DNA of 64,000 bases, taken from Roseovarius litorisediminis (GTDB lineage: Bacteria > Pseudomonadota > Alphaproteobacteria > Rhodobacterales > Rhodobacteraceae). The notes below the pieces were generated by a model. The model searched no databases, was not told where the DNA came from, and worked only from the letters and a program-made list of their open reading frames with translations. Positions 18,783 through 28,026 of the stretch are shown piece by piece (position 1 is the stretch's first letter; each line of letters begins with the position of its first letter). Where the stretch lies: positions 186,001-250,000 of the forward strand of contig NZ_FWFL01000001.1 in NCBI RefSeq assembly GCF_900172295.1, written 5' to 3'. Both the position numbers and the translations under genes were made by a program.

Positions 18783-21203
18783 CTAGTGACGAGGGAGTGT
18801 CATTTGCGGGTCGTAGGGGCAACTGTCTATCACATGGGCAGGGGTGATCTTTCCAATGATATCAATGCAAAGCTTCCTGCCCGGAACCGCTAGAGCGGGG
18901 TCAACAAAGGCATATGCCAGATTTTTGCCAACCCGGTGGCCCCAATCACCCGATGTGACTGTTCCAACCACCCGATCGTTCAGCATCACCGATGCGCCGC
19001 CGTGGGCCGGTGCGTCGGTGCCGTCTACGACAAGTGAAACAAGTCGCTTCCTTGGGCCGTTTTGCTGCCGTGCTTGCAAGGCTTTTCTGCCGATGAATTC
19101 GGGTTTGTCCATTTTGACAAACCGGTCCAGTCCGGTTTCGAACGGATCAAATTCGGTCAGCAGCTCGGCCTTCCAGTGCAGGAAACCTTTTTCAAGACGC
19201 ATCGATTCGATCGCACGCGCGCCAAAGAGTGTCATCCCATGGGGTTCACCCGCGGCGCGCAGGGCAAGGTAGGCCGCATAAAGTTGGTTGTTCGGAACAT
19301 GAATTTCATAGGCTAACTCCCCGGAAAAGCTGACCGAAATGACCGTTGCTGGCGCTATTCCGACAAAACATTCACGCACGGAAAGCCATGGGAAGGCGGC
19401 TGCGGACCAATCCGCACGGCTTACCGCCTGCATCACTTCGCGCGCTTTTGGACCGGCCACTACAAGAATGGTCTGATCGTTGGTAAGCGACCGGATCTGC
19501 ACATCGTCCTCGGGCGTCAGATGTTTCCGCAGCCAGTCCATATCATGCCATTCGGCTGCTGCTGCAGACCCGTACCAAACGCGACCACCCGGTAGATTGG
19601 CGATTGTTGCCTCTGACTTGATCATGCCGTGATGGTTCAGCAAATAGCCCAACCCAACGCGCCCGGATCTGCGGGGAACATTGCCGCAGATCATGCGATC
19701 AAGGAAGTCATGCACGCCATCGCCGGACAGTTCATAGCGGTTGAAGCCATTGACCTCGGTCAGGCCAACGCTGTTTTGAACCGCGGCCACTTCGCCAGCG
19801 ATTACAGAAAATGCCTCATTGAAGTGGAAGCAGTGAGTCTCTTTGAAATCTGGGGTCGGTTTGAAAAAATCTGCACGTTCCCAACCATTTACAACGGTAA
19901 ATTCAGCCCCTTCGGCGGCAAGAACAGGTGTAAGAGGTGTGGTTTTGACGGGGCGGCCTGCCGGGCGGTGTTCGTGCGGAAAATGGAAGCGGAATTCGTT
20001 TTGGTAGTCTTCGACGGCCTTGAGCGCACAAAGTTCGACATTCCCGTGCCCGGTAAAACGGCGCGGATCCAGTGGCCATGTGTCATAGCAGGCTTCGCCA
20101 TGGACGATCTGTTGCGCCAACAGCCACCCATGCCCGCCACCTTCGCCAAGTCCGGCGCGTAAGCCTATGATACAAAATGCGTTTCGTTTTCCGGGTATGG
20201 GTCCAACCAGGGGGGCGCCATCAATGGTATAGGTTATTGGCCCGTTGACCACGGTATGGATGCCCACCTCGGTCAGGGCGGGCATTCGGGCAAAGGCCCC
20301 TTCCAGTACGTCCGTGACGCGATCAATGTCGTCCGGGCAAAGCGCGTTGACAAAATTCGGGTCAATCCCGTCCATGCCCCAGGTCCTGCAGCCCTGTTCG
20401 TAAAATCCAACCAGAAGGCCGTTTTTCTCTTGCCTGCAATAGTAGTCGCTGATCGGACAGCGCAAAAGTGGCATGCGGTGGGCCGCATCACGGATGGCGG
20501 GGATCTCTTCGGTCAGGAAATACTGATGTTCCATCGACATGACAGGGTGGTGCACCCCCATCATCGCGCCCACCTCGTTCACCCGGTAGCCGCAGGCGTT
20601 CACGACAACATCGCAATCTATATCGCCTTTTTCGGTATGTACGGTCCATGTGTGGTCCTTACGCTGGGTCAGGCCAGTAACCGGAGTGTTCCGGTATACT
20701 TCGGCCCCGGCATTGCGGGCGCGGCGGGCCAATGCCTGACAAAGCTGCGCAGGGTCGATATCGCCATCAAGAGGGTCCCAAAGGCCTCCCAAAAGATTTT
20801 CGGTTGAGATCAGAGGGTGGCGGCGGGCGCATTCGGCGGCGTCGATCACTTCGAAATGCACGTCCATGCCACGCGCCATGGACGCAAAGTGGCGGTAGCC
20901 TTCCATCTGTGCCTCGGTGTTGGCCAGACGAATGCCGCCGTCACCGTGATGGTAGTTTATCGGATACTCAGGATCATCCGATAACTCTTTGTAAAGGTTT
21001 ATGGAATGGGTTTTCAGACCCACCATGGTCTGGTTCATTCCAAAATTGGTAACCTGAGCCGCCGAATGCCAAGTGGTGCCGCTGGTCAGTTCGTTTCGTT
21101 CGACCAGCACAACATCATTCCACCCCTCCTGTGTCAGGTGGTAGAGGGTCGAACAGCCAGCAATGCCGCCACCGATCACAACACAACGGGTTTGGGTTTT
21201 CAT
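18783..21203 (-). CDS. GcvT-fused FAD-dependent oxidoreductase (dimethylglycine/sarcosine dehydrogenase-like)
   Basis: An 806-residue two-domain enzyme. The N-terminal DAO domain (1 to about 420) carries GGGIAG at 10-15, and TTWHSAAQV holds the histidine position that binds FAD covalently in dimethylglycine and sarcosine dehydrogenases. The C-terminal half (about 430-806) is a GcvT/aminomethyltransferase domain (tetrahydrofolate-binding in relatives), with GARAIESMRLEKGFLHW as a recognisable block. Such enzymes remove an N-methyl group and load it on tetrahydrofolate as 5,10-methylene-THF. A GGAGA lies 6 nt before the ATG. It is divergent from an MttB-like methyltransferase, whose product (a tertiary amine such as dimethylglycine) would be a logical substrate. 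That link is inference. Confidence 0.9.
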   Translation of the reverse strand: MKTQTRCVVIGGGIAGCSTLYHLTQEGWNDVVLVERNELTSGTTWHSAAQVTNFGMNQTMVGLKTHSINLYKELSDDPEYPINYHHGDGGIRLANTEAQMEGYRHFASMARGMDVHFEVIDAAECARRHPLISTENLLGGLWDPLDGDIDPAQLCQALARRARNAGAEVYRNTPVTGLTQRKDHTWTVHTEKGDIDCDVVVNACGYRVNEVGAMMGVHHPVMSMEHQYFLTEEIPAIRDAAHRMPLLRCPISDYYCRQEKNGLLVGFYEQGCRTWGMDGIDPNFVNALCPDDIDRVTDVLEGAFARMPALTEVGIHTVVNGPITYTIDGAPLVGPIPGKRNAFCIIGLRAGLGEGGGHGWLLAQQIVHGEACYDTWPLDPRRFTGHGNVELCALKAVEDYQNEFRFHFPHEHRPAGRPVKTTPLTPVLAAEGAEFTVVNGWERADFFKPTPDFKETHCFHFNEAFSVIAGEVAAVQNSVGLTEVNGFNRYELSGDGVHDFLDRMICGNVPRRSGRVGLGYLLNHHGMIKSEATIANLPGGRVWYGSAAAAEWHDMDWLRKHLTPEDDVQIRSLTNDQTILVVAGPKAREVMQAVSRADWSAAAFPWLSVRECFVGIAPATVISVSFSGELAYEIHVPNNQLYAAYLALRAAGEPHGMTLFGARAIESMRLEKGFLHWKAELLTEFDPFETGLDRFVKMDKPEFIGRKALQARQQNGPRKRLVSLVVDGTDAPAHGGASVMLNDRVVGTVTSGDWGHRVGKNLAYAFVDPALAVPGRKLCIDIIGKITPAHVIDSCPYDPQMTLPRH

Positions 21204-21410
21204 CAGATTCTCCGATTGGTTTTAAAAAGCAATGACGGAATTTTTCTAAGAAAGGTCAATGGAACCTTAGGAGTTTCGAAGAAGTCGTAATTCACATATG
21301 AGATAATAAGAAAAGAGTAAAATTTCTTGTTGGGGAGGGGGTGGATAGGTTCCATGGCGACAACAGACCCGATCGCAAAGGTTTTGCGCGGATTTTGCCG
21401 GAGTTCATGA

Positions 21411-22937
21411 ATGACCGAAAAAAATGGCAGGGCATCGCGCCGGTCGGGCCGACGCGAGCGGATGGCGAAACGCGCGGCGCCGCCGCTGGTAAATCCAGCG
21501 TCACCGGGGCAGGTTGGTGGTTTCTATAGACCACTGAGCGATGCAGATCTGCTGGCGATTTACGATACCGCGCTGCGACTTCTGGAACAGCTTGGAATAG
21601 GAGAAGTGCCTGCCAACCTGGCCGAGGTTTTGTTGAAGGCAGGGGCGCAGCATTTGGGGTCGGGACGGTTTTCCTTGCCGCGATCGCTGGTCGAAGATGC
21701 CATTGCCCGGGCGGCCAAAACCTTTGTTCTGCACGGACGTGACGAGGCCCGTTCGATTGAGGTCGGTGGCAACAAGGTATACTTTGGTACCGGTGGTGCG
21801 GCGGTGCAGACCCTGGACATGGACAGTGGAGTTTACCGTTCCTCAACGCTAAAAGATTTACATGATTTCACAAGGTTACAGGACACTCTTAACAATATTA
21901 GCTGGTTCACGCGCTGCTGTATTGCGACTGATGTACCTGACCCGTTCGATCTGGATGTCAACACCGCCTATGCGTTGATCAAGAACACAACAAAACCTGT
22001 AGCAACCGCTTTTACCCTGGCAGAAAATGTCGCGCCGATTGTCGGGATGTTTGACATTGCAGCCGGAGGAGACGGTGAATTTGCCAGGCGTCCGTTCGTA
22101 AAGGCACATATCAGTCCGGTGATTTCGCCCATGAGGTTTGGCGCGGACGCGGTGGATGTGGTGTTTGAATGCCTGCGCCACAATATTCCGGTTTCCTGCA
22201 TCACGGCGGCGCAATCGGGGGCTACGGCACCGGCAACATTGGCAGGTTTTCTGGCGCAATCATTGGCGGAAACACTCGCCAGTCTGGTGATGGTTCATGC
22301 TATAAAGCCTGGACATCCAATGGTTTTTTCCAATTGGCCGTTGGTAATTGACCTGCGAACCGGGGCCTTTGCCGGTGGCGGTGGGGAGATTGCTGTTTTG
22401 AATGCGGCCTCAGCGCAATTGAGTAATTGGCTGGGGCTGCCGTCGGGCGTGGCGGCTTCAATGACCGATGCCAAGGCAATCGATGCCCAATACGGGGCTG
22501 AAAAGGCCATGACGTCACTTGCTGCAGCATTGGCAGGGGGCAATCTGATTTACGAATCTTCGGGTATGACAGCCTCTCTTCTGGGGGCAAGCTTTGAGGC
22601 GTTCATCCTGGATGACGAAATGCATTCAAATACTTACCGGGTGCTGCGCGGTATCGAAGTGACCGAAGAAAACCTTGGATTTGACGCCATTTGTGACGCG
22701 GTTCTGGGCGAAGGGCATTTTCTGGGCGGGGCCCAGACCATGGCGGCGATGGAGCGGGATTATTTCTATCCGTTATTGGCTGATCGTGACAATCCCAGGG
22801 CCTGGGAGGAAAAAGGCGCGCCCGATGCCTGGGCGCTGGCGCGCAAAAAGGCACGAGAAGTGCTGGCCGAACACCATCCCAATTATCTGACGGCGGATCA
22901 GAACGCCGCGATCCGGGGGAAATTCAGGATTTTATAA
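21411..22937 (+). CDS. MttB-family (non-pyrrolysine) trimethylamine methyltransferase-like protein
   Basis: A 508-residue member of the MttB superfamily. True TMA methyltransferases have an in-frame TAG read as pyrrolysine; this frame has none, as in MtgB-type relatives that demethylate quaternary amines such as glycine betaine. The N-terminus is Arg-rich, followed by a TIM-barrel region with SCITAAQSGATAPATLAGF and a C-terminal DEMHSNTYRVLRGIEV block. GGAG lies 7 nt before the ATG. It is divergent from the GcvT-fused flavoprotein and convergent with a LysR gene. It should move a methyl group to a Co(I) corrinoid protein, which is not in this window. The substrate is not determined. Confidence 0.9.
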   Translation: MTEKNGRASRRSGRRERMAKRAAPPLVNPASPGQVGGFYRPLSDADLLAIYDTALRLLEQLGIGEVPANLAEVLLKAGAQHLGSGRFSLPRSLVEDAIARAAKTFVLHGRDEARSIEVGGNKVYFGTGGAAVQTLDMDSGVYRSSTLKDLHDFTRLQDTLNNISWFTRCCIATDVPDPFDLDVNTAYALIKNTTKPVATAFTLAENVAPIVGMFDIAAGGDGEFARRPFVKAHISPVISPMRFGADAVDVVFECLRHNIPVSCITAAQSGATAPATLAGFLAQSLAETLASLVMVHAIKPGHPMVFSNWPLVIDLRTGAFAGGGGEIAVLNAASAQLSNWLGLPSGVAASMTDAKAIDAQYGAEKAMTSLAAALAGGNLIYESSGMTASLLGASFEAFILDDEMHSNTYRVLRGIEVTEENLGFDAICDAVLGEGHFLGGAQTMAAMERDYFYPLLADRDNPRAWEEKGAPDAWALARKKAREVLAEHHPNYLTADQNAAIRGKFRIL

Positions 22938-23014
22938 GGCTGCGGTGCATGGAAGGTCGTTAAGGTTTGTGGGTGGATACCGTGCGAAACGCACAGCACC
23001 CACAAAGCGCAGCC
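22938..23014. terminator. Nested bidirectional hairpin between mttB-like and lysR genes
   Basis: The 77-nt gap between two convergent genes is almost entirely folded. GGCTGCG (22938) pairs with CGCAGCC (23008), TTTGTGGGTG (22966) pairs with CACCCACAAA (22997), and inside it GTGCG pairs with CGCAC around an AAA loop. The symmetry allows the same structure in both transcripts. Neither side has a strong T-run, so it may act as a 3'-end stabiliser as well as a terminator. Confidence 0.6.
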
Positions 23015-23992
23015 CTAGTTCTTGTTGCGATCAGGCAGAAGAGTGAAGATTTCCGCAAGCCAGGGTTGCCGCTCGACCATGGGATCGATGGCGCGTGATT
23101 GTACCAGCCGACGCAGGGTGCTGTTGACTGAAACAACCAGGTTGTCAGCAAGCGCGTCGTTGGTGAAGACCGACAGATATCGGGCGAATCCTTTGCCGGG
23201 AAACGGGATCAGACTGATCGCACGGTTAAAGCGACGCGCGCGCATGTGATTGGTGGGGGTCGTGATGGTCCAACCGTCGCCTTCGGCCACGGTATTCATG
23301 ATCGACTGGGTGCTTTCAAATTCGAACCGGTTGGGCAGCGACAAGCGCAGGCGGCGCAGGTGTTGTTCAATCTGGATTCCCATGATTTGGCTTTGGCTGT
23401 AGCGCAACAGGGGCAGGCCGGATTTATCGGCAATGTAATCCTCGGGCGCGATGCCAAGGCTGGCAGGCACGGCCAGAACGAACGGGTCACGTAACAGCGG
23501 GTACTCTGTCAGATCAGACTGATCGAACTGAGGCCGTGTGGCGACGCCAATGTCGATATCGCGATTGCGCAGCAGCGCCAAAATGTCGTGGCTGGGCCGT
23601 GTCAGATGACGAAACGCGCAATTGGGCATACCAGCGGCGAGAATACGCGCCAGTTCGGGGGCGATTTCGCTGTCAAAGTCCTCGACCAGGGCCAGGCTTA
23701 GGTTGCGTGTTTCAGAAAGGTCACCTGATTGCGCCTCAACCTCGGCCTTGCGCAGGATGCGCAGAGCTTCGTCGGTGTAGCGCAGGAAAACGGCACCGGC
23801 AGGGGTGACGCGCATGGGGCGGCGGGTGTGATCGAAAAGGGATACACCAAGGCTGTCTTCGAGGCGACGCAGGTGATGCGACGCGGTGCTGACCGACAGG
23901 CCTGCCTCGTCGGCTGCACCCTGAACCGAACCGGTGCGCGCGACAAGCTGAACGATTTCAAGCCATTTTAGGCTGAGTTTTGATTTTTTCAT
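23015..23992 (-). CDS. LysR-family transcriptional regulator
   Basis: A 325-residue LysR protein: winged helix-turn-helix at about 8-70 (GSVQGAADEAGLSVSTASHHLRRLE) and an effector domain to about 310. It lies tail to tail with the MttB-like gene. Relatives of this helix-turn-helix often have S-V-S-T-A-S-H-H in the recognition helix rather than the common Q-P-A-I-S form. Given its place it may control the methylamine-type locus, but no binding site is visible directly next to it. Confidence 0.88.
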   Translation of the reverse strand: MKKSKLSLKWLEIVQLVARTGSVQGAADEAGLSVSTASHHLRRLEDSLGVSLFDHTRRPMRVTPAGAVFLRYTDEALRILRKAEVEAQSGDLSETRNLSLALVEDFDSEIAPELARILAAGMPNCAFRHLTRPSHDILALLRNRDIDIGVATRPQFDQSDLTEYPLLRDPFVLAVPASLGIAPEDYIADKSGLPLLRYSQSQIMGIQIEQHLRRLRLSLPNRFEFESTQSIMNTVAEGDGWTITTPTNHMRARRFNRAISLIPFPGKGFARYLSVFTNDALADNLVVSVNSTLRRLVQSRAIDPMVERQPWLAEIFTLLPDRNKN

Positions 23993-24106
23993 GCCTTGTA
24001 TTTCGGTTTGTCATAAGCGCGCCTGGCCCAGCCGGAGTCGGGGGCATTTTTTAACCAGATATTTTAATCATCGAAAAGTAAAGCGGGGCGTTGGCCAAGG
24101 CGCGCT

Positions 24107-26662
24107 CTAAGCCGCGAGGCAGTGCTGTTGAATTTCCTGAAGCGTCTCGAGCCAGATTTTGGGAAGATCGTCCAGAAACTGATCTGCGGTTTCGAGATCG
24201 CCCTCGATCACAAAGGTTTCAGCCCGACTGAGCATGGATTGCAGCGAAACGGCCCCGAGGGTGGCTGCTGTTCCGGCAAAACTATGCAGACGGGCTGCGA
24301 ATTGCCGGGCGCCTTCAGCCTTGAGGCTGGGCAAGCCATCAATCAACCCCTGACCTTCGGACTCAAATCCGTCTAACAGCTTTGCAATTTTACGATCCGG
24401 CAAGACAGCGGTCAGTTGATCCAGCACCTCCCAGTCGATGTTGGCCGGTTTTCTCGGCGGTTCAGGCGGTTGTTGATCGCCGGCCAGAAGCTGTCGCAAC
24501 ACATTGCGGCGCAGGGGTTTGGACTGTACAGCATCAAAGCCTGCGGTTTGCATCTGCAAATCATGCTCGGGCTGGTAATGCGCGGTCAGGGCGATGATAC
24601 GGGTGCCAGCGCAGGGGCCGCCTTCATTGCGGATCCGGCGACTTGCCTCGATGCCGTCAAAGCCGGGCATGTTGATATCCATGAAAATGACGTCAAACCT
24701 GGTTTGATTGGCGGCTGCAACGCCTTGGGGGCCGTCAACAGCCAGAGTAACCCGATGACCGTCTTTCTGCAGGAGTTCACACAGAACCTGCCTGTTGGTA
24801 AAGTTGTCTTCGACCACAAGGATATCCATGCGGTCAGCTTTCCGAGCCTCGTCCGGAAGGTCGGGTATGAGCGTGACATCAGAATGCGCCCGTGGCAATG
24901 GAATGCGCACCCAGAAAAGGCTGCCTTCCCCTTTGACACTTTCCGCACCGATTTTGCCATTCATCAGCGAGACAAGGTGGCGGGCGATACCCAAACCCAG
25001 GCCTGTGCCTTCAATATCGGGGCTGTTAGGATCGGTAAGGCGCACAAAGTCATCGAATATCCGTGGCAGGTCACTCTCGGCGATCCCGATACCGGTGTCG
25101 CTGATCTGGAATTCAACTTCGTCGGTGGGATGGTCCGGCCCCCCGAGACGTGTCACCTCGATCGCGATCTCGCCGCCGCGGGTGAATTTGATCGCGTTCG
25201 CGATGAGATTGAGCAGAACCTGATTAACACGGTCGCGATCACCCTGAACCAATTCGCCGTTGGTTTCGGGCTTCAGCAATGTCAGGCTGTTGTCCTGTGC
25301 GGCGGCAATGGGTTGTTGGCTGTGCAGCAGGTCTAGCAGCAGATCATCAAGATCAAAGGTGCTGTGAGAAAGCGTCAGTCGGCCCGCATCGGCCTGTGTT
25401 ACATCAAGCGCGTCGTTGATCTGATTCAGCAGCAGTTGGCCAGAGGACTTCATGATTTTGGAATAGCGTTCCTGATCTTCGCGAAGCCCGGTTTCTTCGA
25501 GAAGGTCCAGAGACCCCAGAATGCCATTCAAGGGCGTGCGCATTTCGTGGCTGATCATCCCAAGGAAACGGGCCTTGGCGCGTTCCCCGACAAGGGCCTT
25601 GTCGCGGGCGCTTCTGACGTCAGCCTCGGCTTTTAAGCGGTTGGTGATGTCGCGGATGAAGCAAACGCACACCTCGTCCCCCGAACGTGCGGCCTTGTTC
25701 GCAGACAGTTCAACCGGAAATTCCAGCCCGGTCTTGTTGCGGGCAATCAGGTTTGTGCTGCGGTTGGGCCCATTTGCGCAGGACAAGTTAAGTTTTTGGG
25801 CTGACAGAGGCGTAAGCCGGTTTGTGCCATCGTCCGATCTTGAGAACAAAACCTGTGAAATGCTGACCGGTGTTTCTGCTGCGCGCAAAAGGGCAAACAT
25901 CGTTTCAGCCGCACCGTTGGTGTCGATGATCTTGCCTGTTGCATCCACAACCAGGATGGCGTCTTGCGATGTATTGAGGATGGTTGCCAGGCGGTTGAGC
26001 GTGATGCGGTTCTGAAAGGCCCGTTTTCGATAAAGGTGATAGAGACGCCACAAAAGGATCATCAGCGACAAAAGGGCCAGCAGCATCAGCAGGCTGAGTA
26101 CGGACAGGTTTACCAGTTTTGACGTTATGAAGCTTCGTTCGACCTCGGCCAGGCGAGCGTTGACCATGATGCCTGCGGCTGACAAACGGCGGATCGGGTC
26201 GGTTAGACCGGTAGTTGCGTCGAGCAGTAGCTGACGCTGGCGAATGAGGCTTGCATCATCGGCGTCAATGATTGTGACCATGCGGTCGAGTGTTTCGGAA
26301 ATCTCTGACAGTTCGGTTCCGGCGGCTGTATCCGCAAGCGCCAGTTTGTAGCTTTCGCCGTTCTTGATTGTTTGGGTCCGGCTGTAAAGAATGTCAAACC
26401 GCTGGCGCAGAATCTGCAGCTTTTCGGGATCAAGCGTATCCGGGCCGACAATCGCATTGATCAGCTTTAGCTGATCCACCTGAAGCTGGGTAATGGTCCA
26501 TGGCATATTGTCGCGATTGGTGCTTTTATATTCATCAAGTTTGAGGAAGACCTGAGCGGTAAGGATAGCGGTCGCCACAAGGCAGGCCAGGGAAATTCCG
26601 CTGTAAAGCGCAAGTTGAACCCGTCGGCGAAACAGGTATTTCATTATTTTTCGCAGTGACAT
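24107..26662 (-). CDS. Hybrid sensor histidine kinase with PAS, receiver and HPt domains
   Basis: From the ATG at 26662 this is 851 residues; an ATG at 26731 would overlap the upstream gene and has no ribosome site. Order: TM1 (about 15-37), a periplasmic helical sensor region of about 150 residues, TM2 (about 190-215), PAS (about 225-335), HisKA with H372 (SHEMRTPLNG), HATPase with N and G boxes (DTGIGIAESD, GTGLGLGIARHL), receiver with D662 (FMDINMPG) and HPt with H793 (LHSFAGTAATLGA). This is a complete ArcB/BarA-like phosphorelay ending in an HPt. It follows a small molybdopterin-domain periplasmic protein and is divergent from a LuxR-type response regulator, its likely target. The signal is unknown. 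Confidence 0.9.
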   Translation of the reverse strand: MSLRKIMKYLFRRRVQLALYSGISLACLVATAILTAQVFLKLDEYKSTNRDNMPWTITQLQVDQLKLINAIVGPDTLDPEKLQILRQRFDILYSRTQTIKNGESYKLALADTAAGTELSEISETLDRMVTIIDADDASLIRQRQLLLDATTGLTDPIRRLSAAGIMVNARLAEVERSFITSKLVNLSVLSLLMLLALLSLMILLWRLYHLYRKRAFQNRITLNRLATILNTSQDAILVVDATGKIIDTNGAAETMFALLRAAETPVSISQVLFSRSDDGTNRLTPLSAQKLNLSCANGPNRSTNLIARNKTGLEFPVELSANKAARSGDEVCVCFIRDITNRLKAEADVRSARDKALVGERAKARFLGMISHEMRTPLNGILGSLDLLEETGLREDQERYSKIMKSSGQLLLNQINDALDVTQADAGRLTLSHSTFDLDDLLLDLLHSQQPIAAAQDNSLTLLKPETNGELVQGDRDRVNQVLLNLIANAIKFTRGGEIAIEVTRLGGPDHPTDEVEFQISDTGIGIAESDLPRIFDDFVRLTDPNSPDIEGTGLGLGIARHLVSLMNGKIGAESVKGEGSLFWVRIPLPRAHSDVTLIPDLPDEARKADRMDILVVEDNFTNRQVLCELLQKDGHRVTLAVDGPQGVAAANQTRFDVIFMDINMPGFDGIEASRRIRNEGGPCAGTRIIALTAHYQPEHDLQMQTAGFDAVQSKPLRRNVLRQLLAGDQQPPEPPRKPANIDWEVLDQLTAVLPDRKIAKLLDGFESEGQGLIDGLPSLKAEGARQFAARLHSFAGTAATLGAVSLQSMLSRAETFVIEGDLETADQFLDDLPKIWLETLQEIQQHCLAA

Positions 26663-26697
26663 GGCGACAGGCCCGGTTGCTACCTTACAGGCCGTAG

Positions 26698-27216
26698 CTA
26701 GCGTGAAATCGTTATCCGGTCCAGTTGCCATATACTGCGCGAATAGATGGTCTCGGTTCTGAAAGCCGGATTGGAATCGTAATCATAGACCATCCAAAGC
26801 GGCCCGTTCTGGCGGGCGGACATGGCTTTGCCGTTGCGCTGGTATGCCAAAAGTGGTCCTTCAGGTGTGATGTCGGCGGCAGGAATTGTAACGCGGTAGC
26901 CGTTTATCGCGATCAATTCCAGATCAACGGCCTCTCGGTCTAGCATCGTCAGCAATGTGCTTAACCGAACACCACGGAATGTCTGTGTGCCTTCGGTCCA
27001 GATTGTTGTTGTGTTGATTTCATCAACGGGAAGTTCTTTGAGATCTTCAAGTGTCAATCTGATCTGTTCGCTGATGGAGCAATCCTTTTCCTGCATATCG
27101 ATTGTCAGCAGAACTGCCGCATCGGGCGCTTTTATCAGGGTGGTGTCCTTAGCATGGGCTACAGGTGAAATCGCCAACACAATCAGAAACAAAAAGCTTT
27201 TCCAGAAGATTACCAA
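26698..27216 (-). CDS. Small periplasmic molybdopterin-oxidoreductase-like protein (probable kinase partner)
   Basis: About 172 residues. A TTG at 27216 with AAGG 8 nt upstream gives a clean signal peptide (hydrophobic VIFWKSFLFLIVLAI, cleavage after AHA). A GTG at 27249 is the longer alternative, without a ribosome site. The rest resembles the oxidoreductase molybdopterin-binding (sulfite-oxidase-like) fold: TFRGVRLSTLL, INGYRVTIPAADI, LAYQRNGKAM, NGPLWMVYDYD. It has no visible cysteine at the usual Mo-ligand position, so it may not bind the cofactor. It lies 35 bp upstream of the hybrid kinase and could be a periplasmic ligand-binding or sensory partner (inference). Confidence 0.75.
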   Translation of the reverse strand: MVIFWKSFLFLIVLAISPVAHAKDTTLIKAPDAAVLLTIDMQEKDCSISEQIRLTLEDLKELPVDEINTTTIWTEGTQTFRGVRLSTLLTMLDREAVDLELIAINGYRVTIPAADITPEGPLLAYQRNGKAMSARQNGPLWMVYDYDSNPAFRTETIYSRSIWQLDRITISR

Positions 27217-27270
27217 ATTACCAGACCTTTCAACTAAACAACTTATCACCTTATGATCGAGTTTGAGCTA

Positions 27271-27315
27271 TCCCCCTATGCAATTGGATAGGGGGAGGGT
27301 ATGGTATATATACCA
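27271..27315. promoter_or_regulatory. Two palindromes in the kinase/response-regulator divergent region
   Basis: The gap between the two divergent signalling units holds a perfect 9-bp inverted repeat TCCCCCTAT-N8-ATAGGGGGA (27271-27296) and a perfect 14-bp palindrome TGGTATATATACCA (27302-27315). Their spacing and position before both start codons suggest operators, possibly for the adjacent LuxR-type regulator. The first could also form an RNA hairpin in a leader. Confidence 0.5.
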
Positions 27316-27393
27316 ATGCATCTTCTATATATGTAATGAGGCGCCTGTGGGAGGCTGCCGAATTGGGGAATACTGCGGGTGTAAAGCTTTAGA

Positions 27394-28026
27394 ATGCCTG
27401 CAAATTTGAAAGACGCCAAAATGCGCAAGTTGCTACTGGCCGATGACCATGAACTGGTTCGCGAAACGATAGCTGAATTTCTTCGCCTTCAGGGCGGTTT
27501 TTGCGTTGTGTCGGCCAACAGCCTGGATAGCGCACTTGCCACACTGGATAAGGAAGGTCCGGTAGATCTGGTATTGCTGGACTATGCGATGCCGGGGATG
27601 GATGCCCTGACGGGGCTGGCCACGATGAAGGCACGTGCCGGATGCCCGGTTGCGATCCTTACTGGCACGGCGCCGCCCGATGTCGCCAGACGGGCGCTTA
27701 GGGCCGGGGCGGCGGGATTCCTGCCAAAAACGCTGGCGCCGCAGTCACTGGTTGCGGCGGTGCGCCATATGCTTTCGGGCGAAACCTATATGCCCCTGGA
27801 TTTTCTGACCAAGATCGAGCCTGACGACGGGCGGATTAACCTTACCCCGCGGGAAAAGGATGTGCTGTTGGGTATCTCCGAGGGTAAATCCAACAAGGAA
27901 ATCGCGCGCGATCTGGATATTCAGGAGGTTACGGTTAAATTGCACCTGAAAACACTGTCCCGAAAACTGGGGGCGAAAAACCGGACACATGCGGCGATGC
28001 TGGCGCGGGACATGGGACTGACCTGA
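27394..28026 (+). CDS. LuxR/NarL-family response regulator
   Basis: A 210-residue response regulator. The receiver domain (about 10-125) has the acidic pocket ADDHE, phospho-acceptor D63 (LLDYAMPG), a Thr at ILTGT and a Lys at FLPK. A LuxR-type helix-turn-helix (about 150-205, LTPREKDVLLGISEGKSNKEIA) follows. ATG at 27394 is used; the ATG at 27421 (MRKLLLADDHE) is equally possible. It is divergent from the hybrid kinase that ends in an HPt domain and is the natural phosphate acceptor. Target genes are unknown. Confidence 0.9.
   Translation: MPANLKDAKMRKLLLADDHELVRETIAEFLRLQGGFCVVSANSLDSALATLDKEGPVDLVLLDYAMPGMDALTGLATMKARAGCPVAILTGTAPPDVARRALRAGAAGFLPKTLAPQSLVAAVRHMLSGETYMPLDFLTKIEPDDGRINLTPREKDVLLGISEGKSNKEIARDLDIQEVTVKLHLKTLSRKLGAKNRTHAAMLARDMGLT

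Noticed and set aside
21411..22937. Pyrrolysine TAG codon in the MttB-family gene
   Set aside because: The 508-codon frame has no internal TAG and is full length, so this is the non-pyrrolysine branch.
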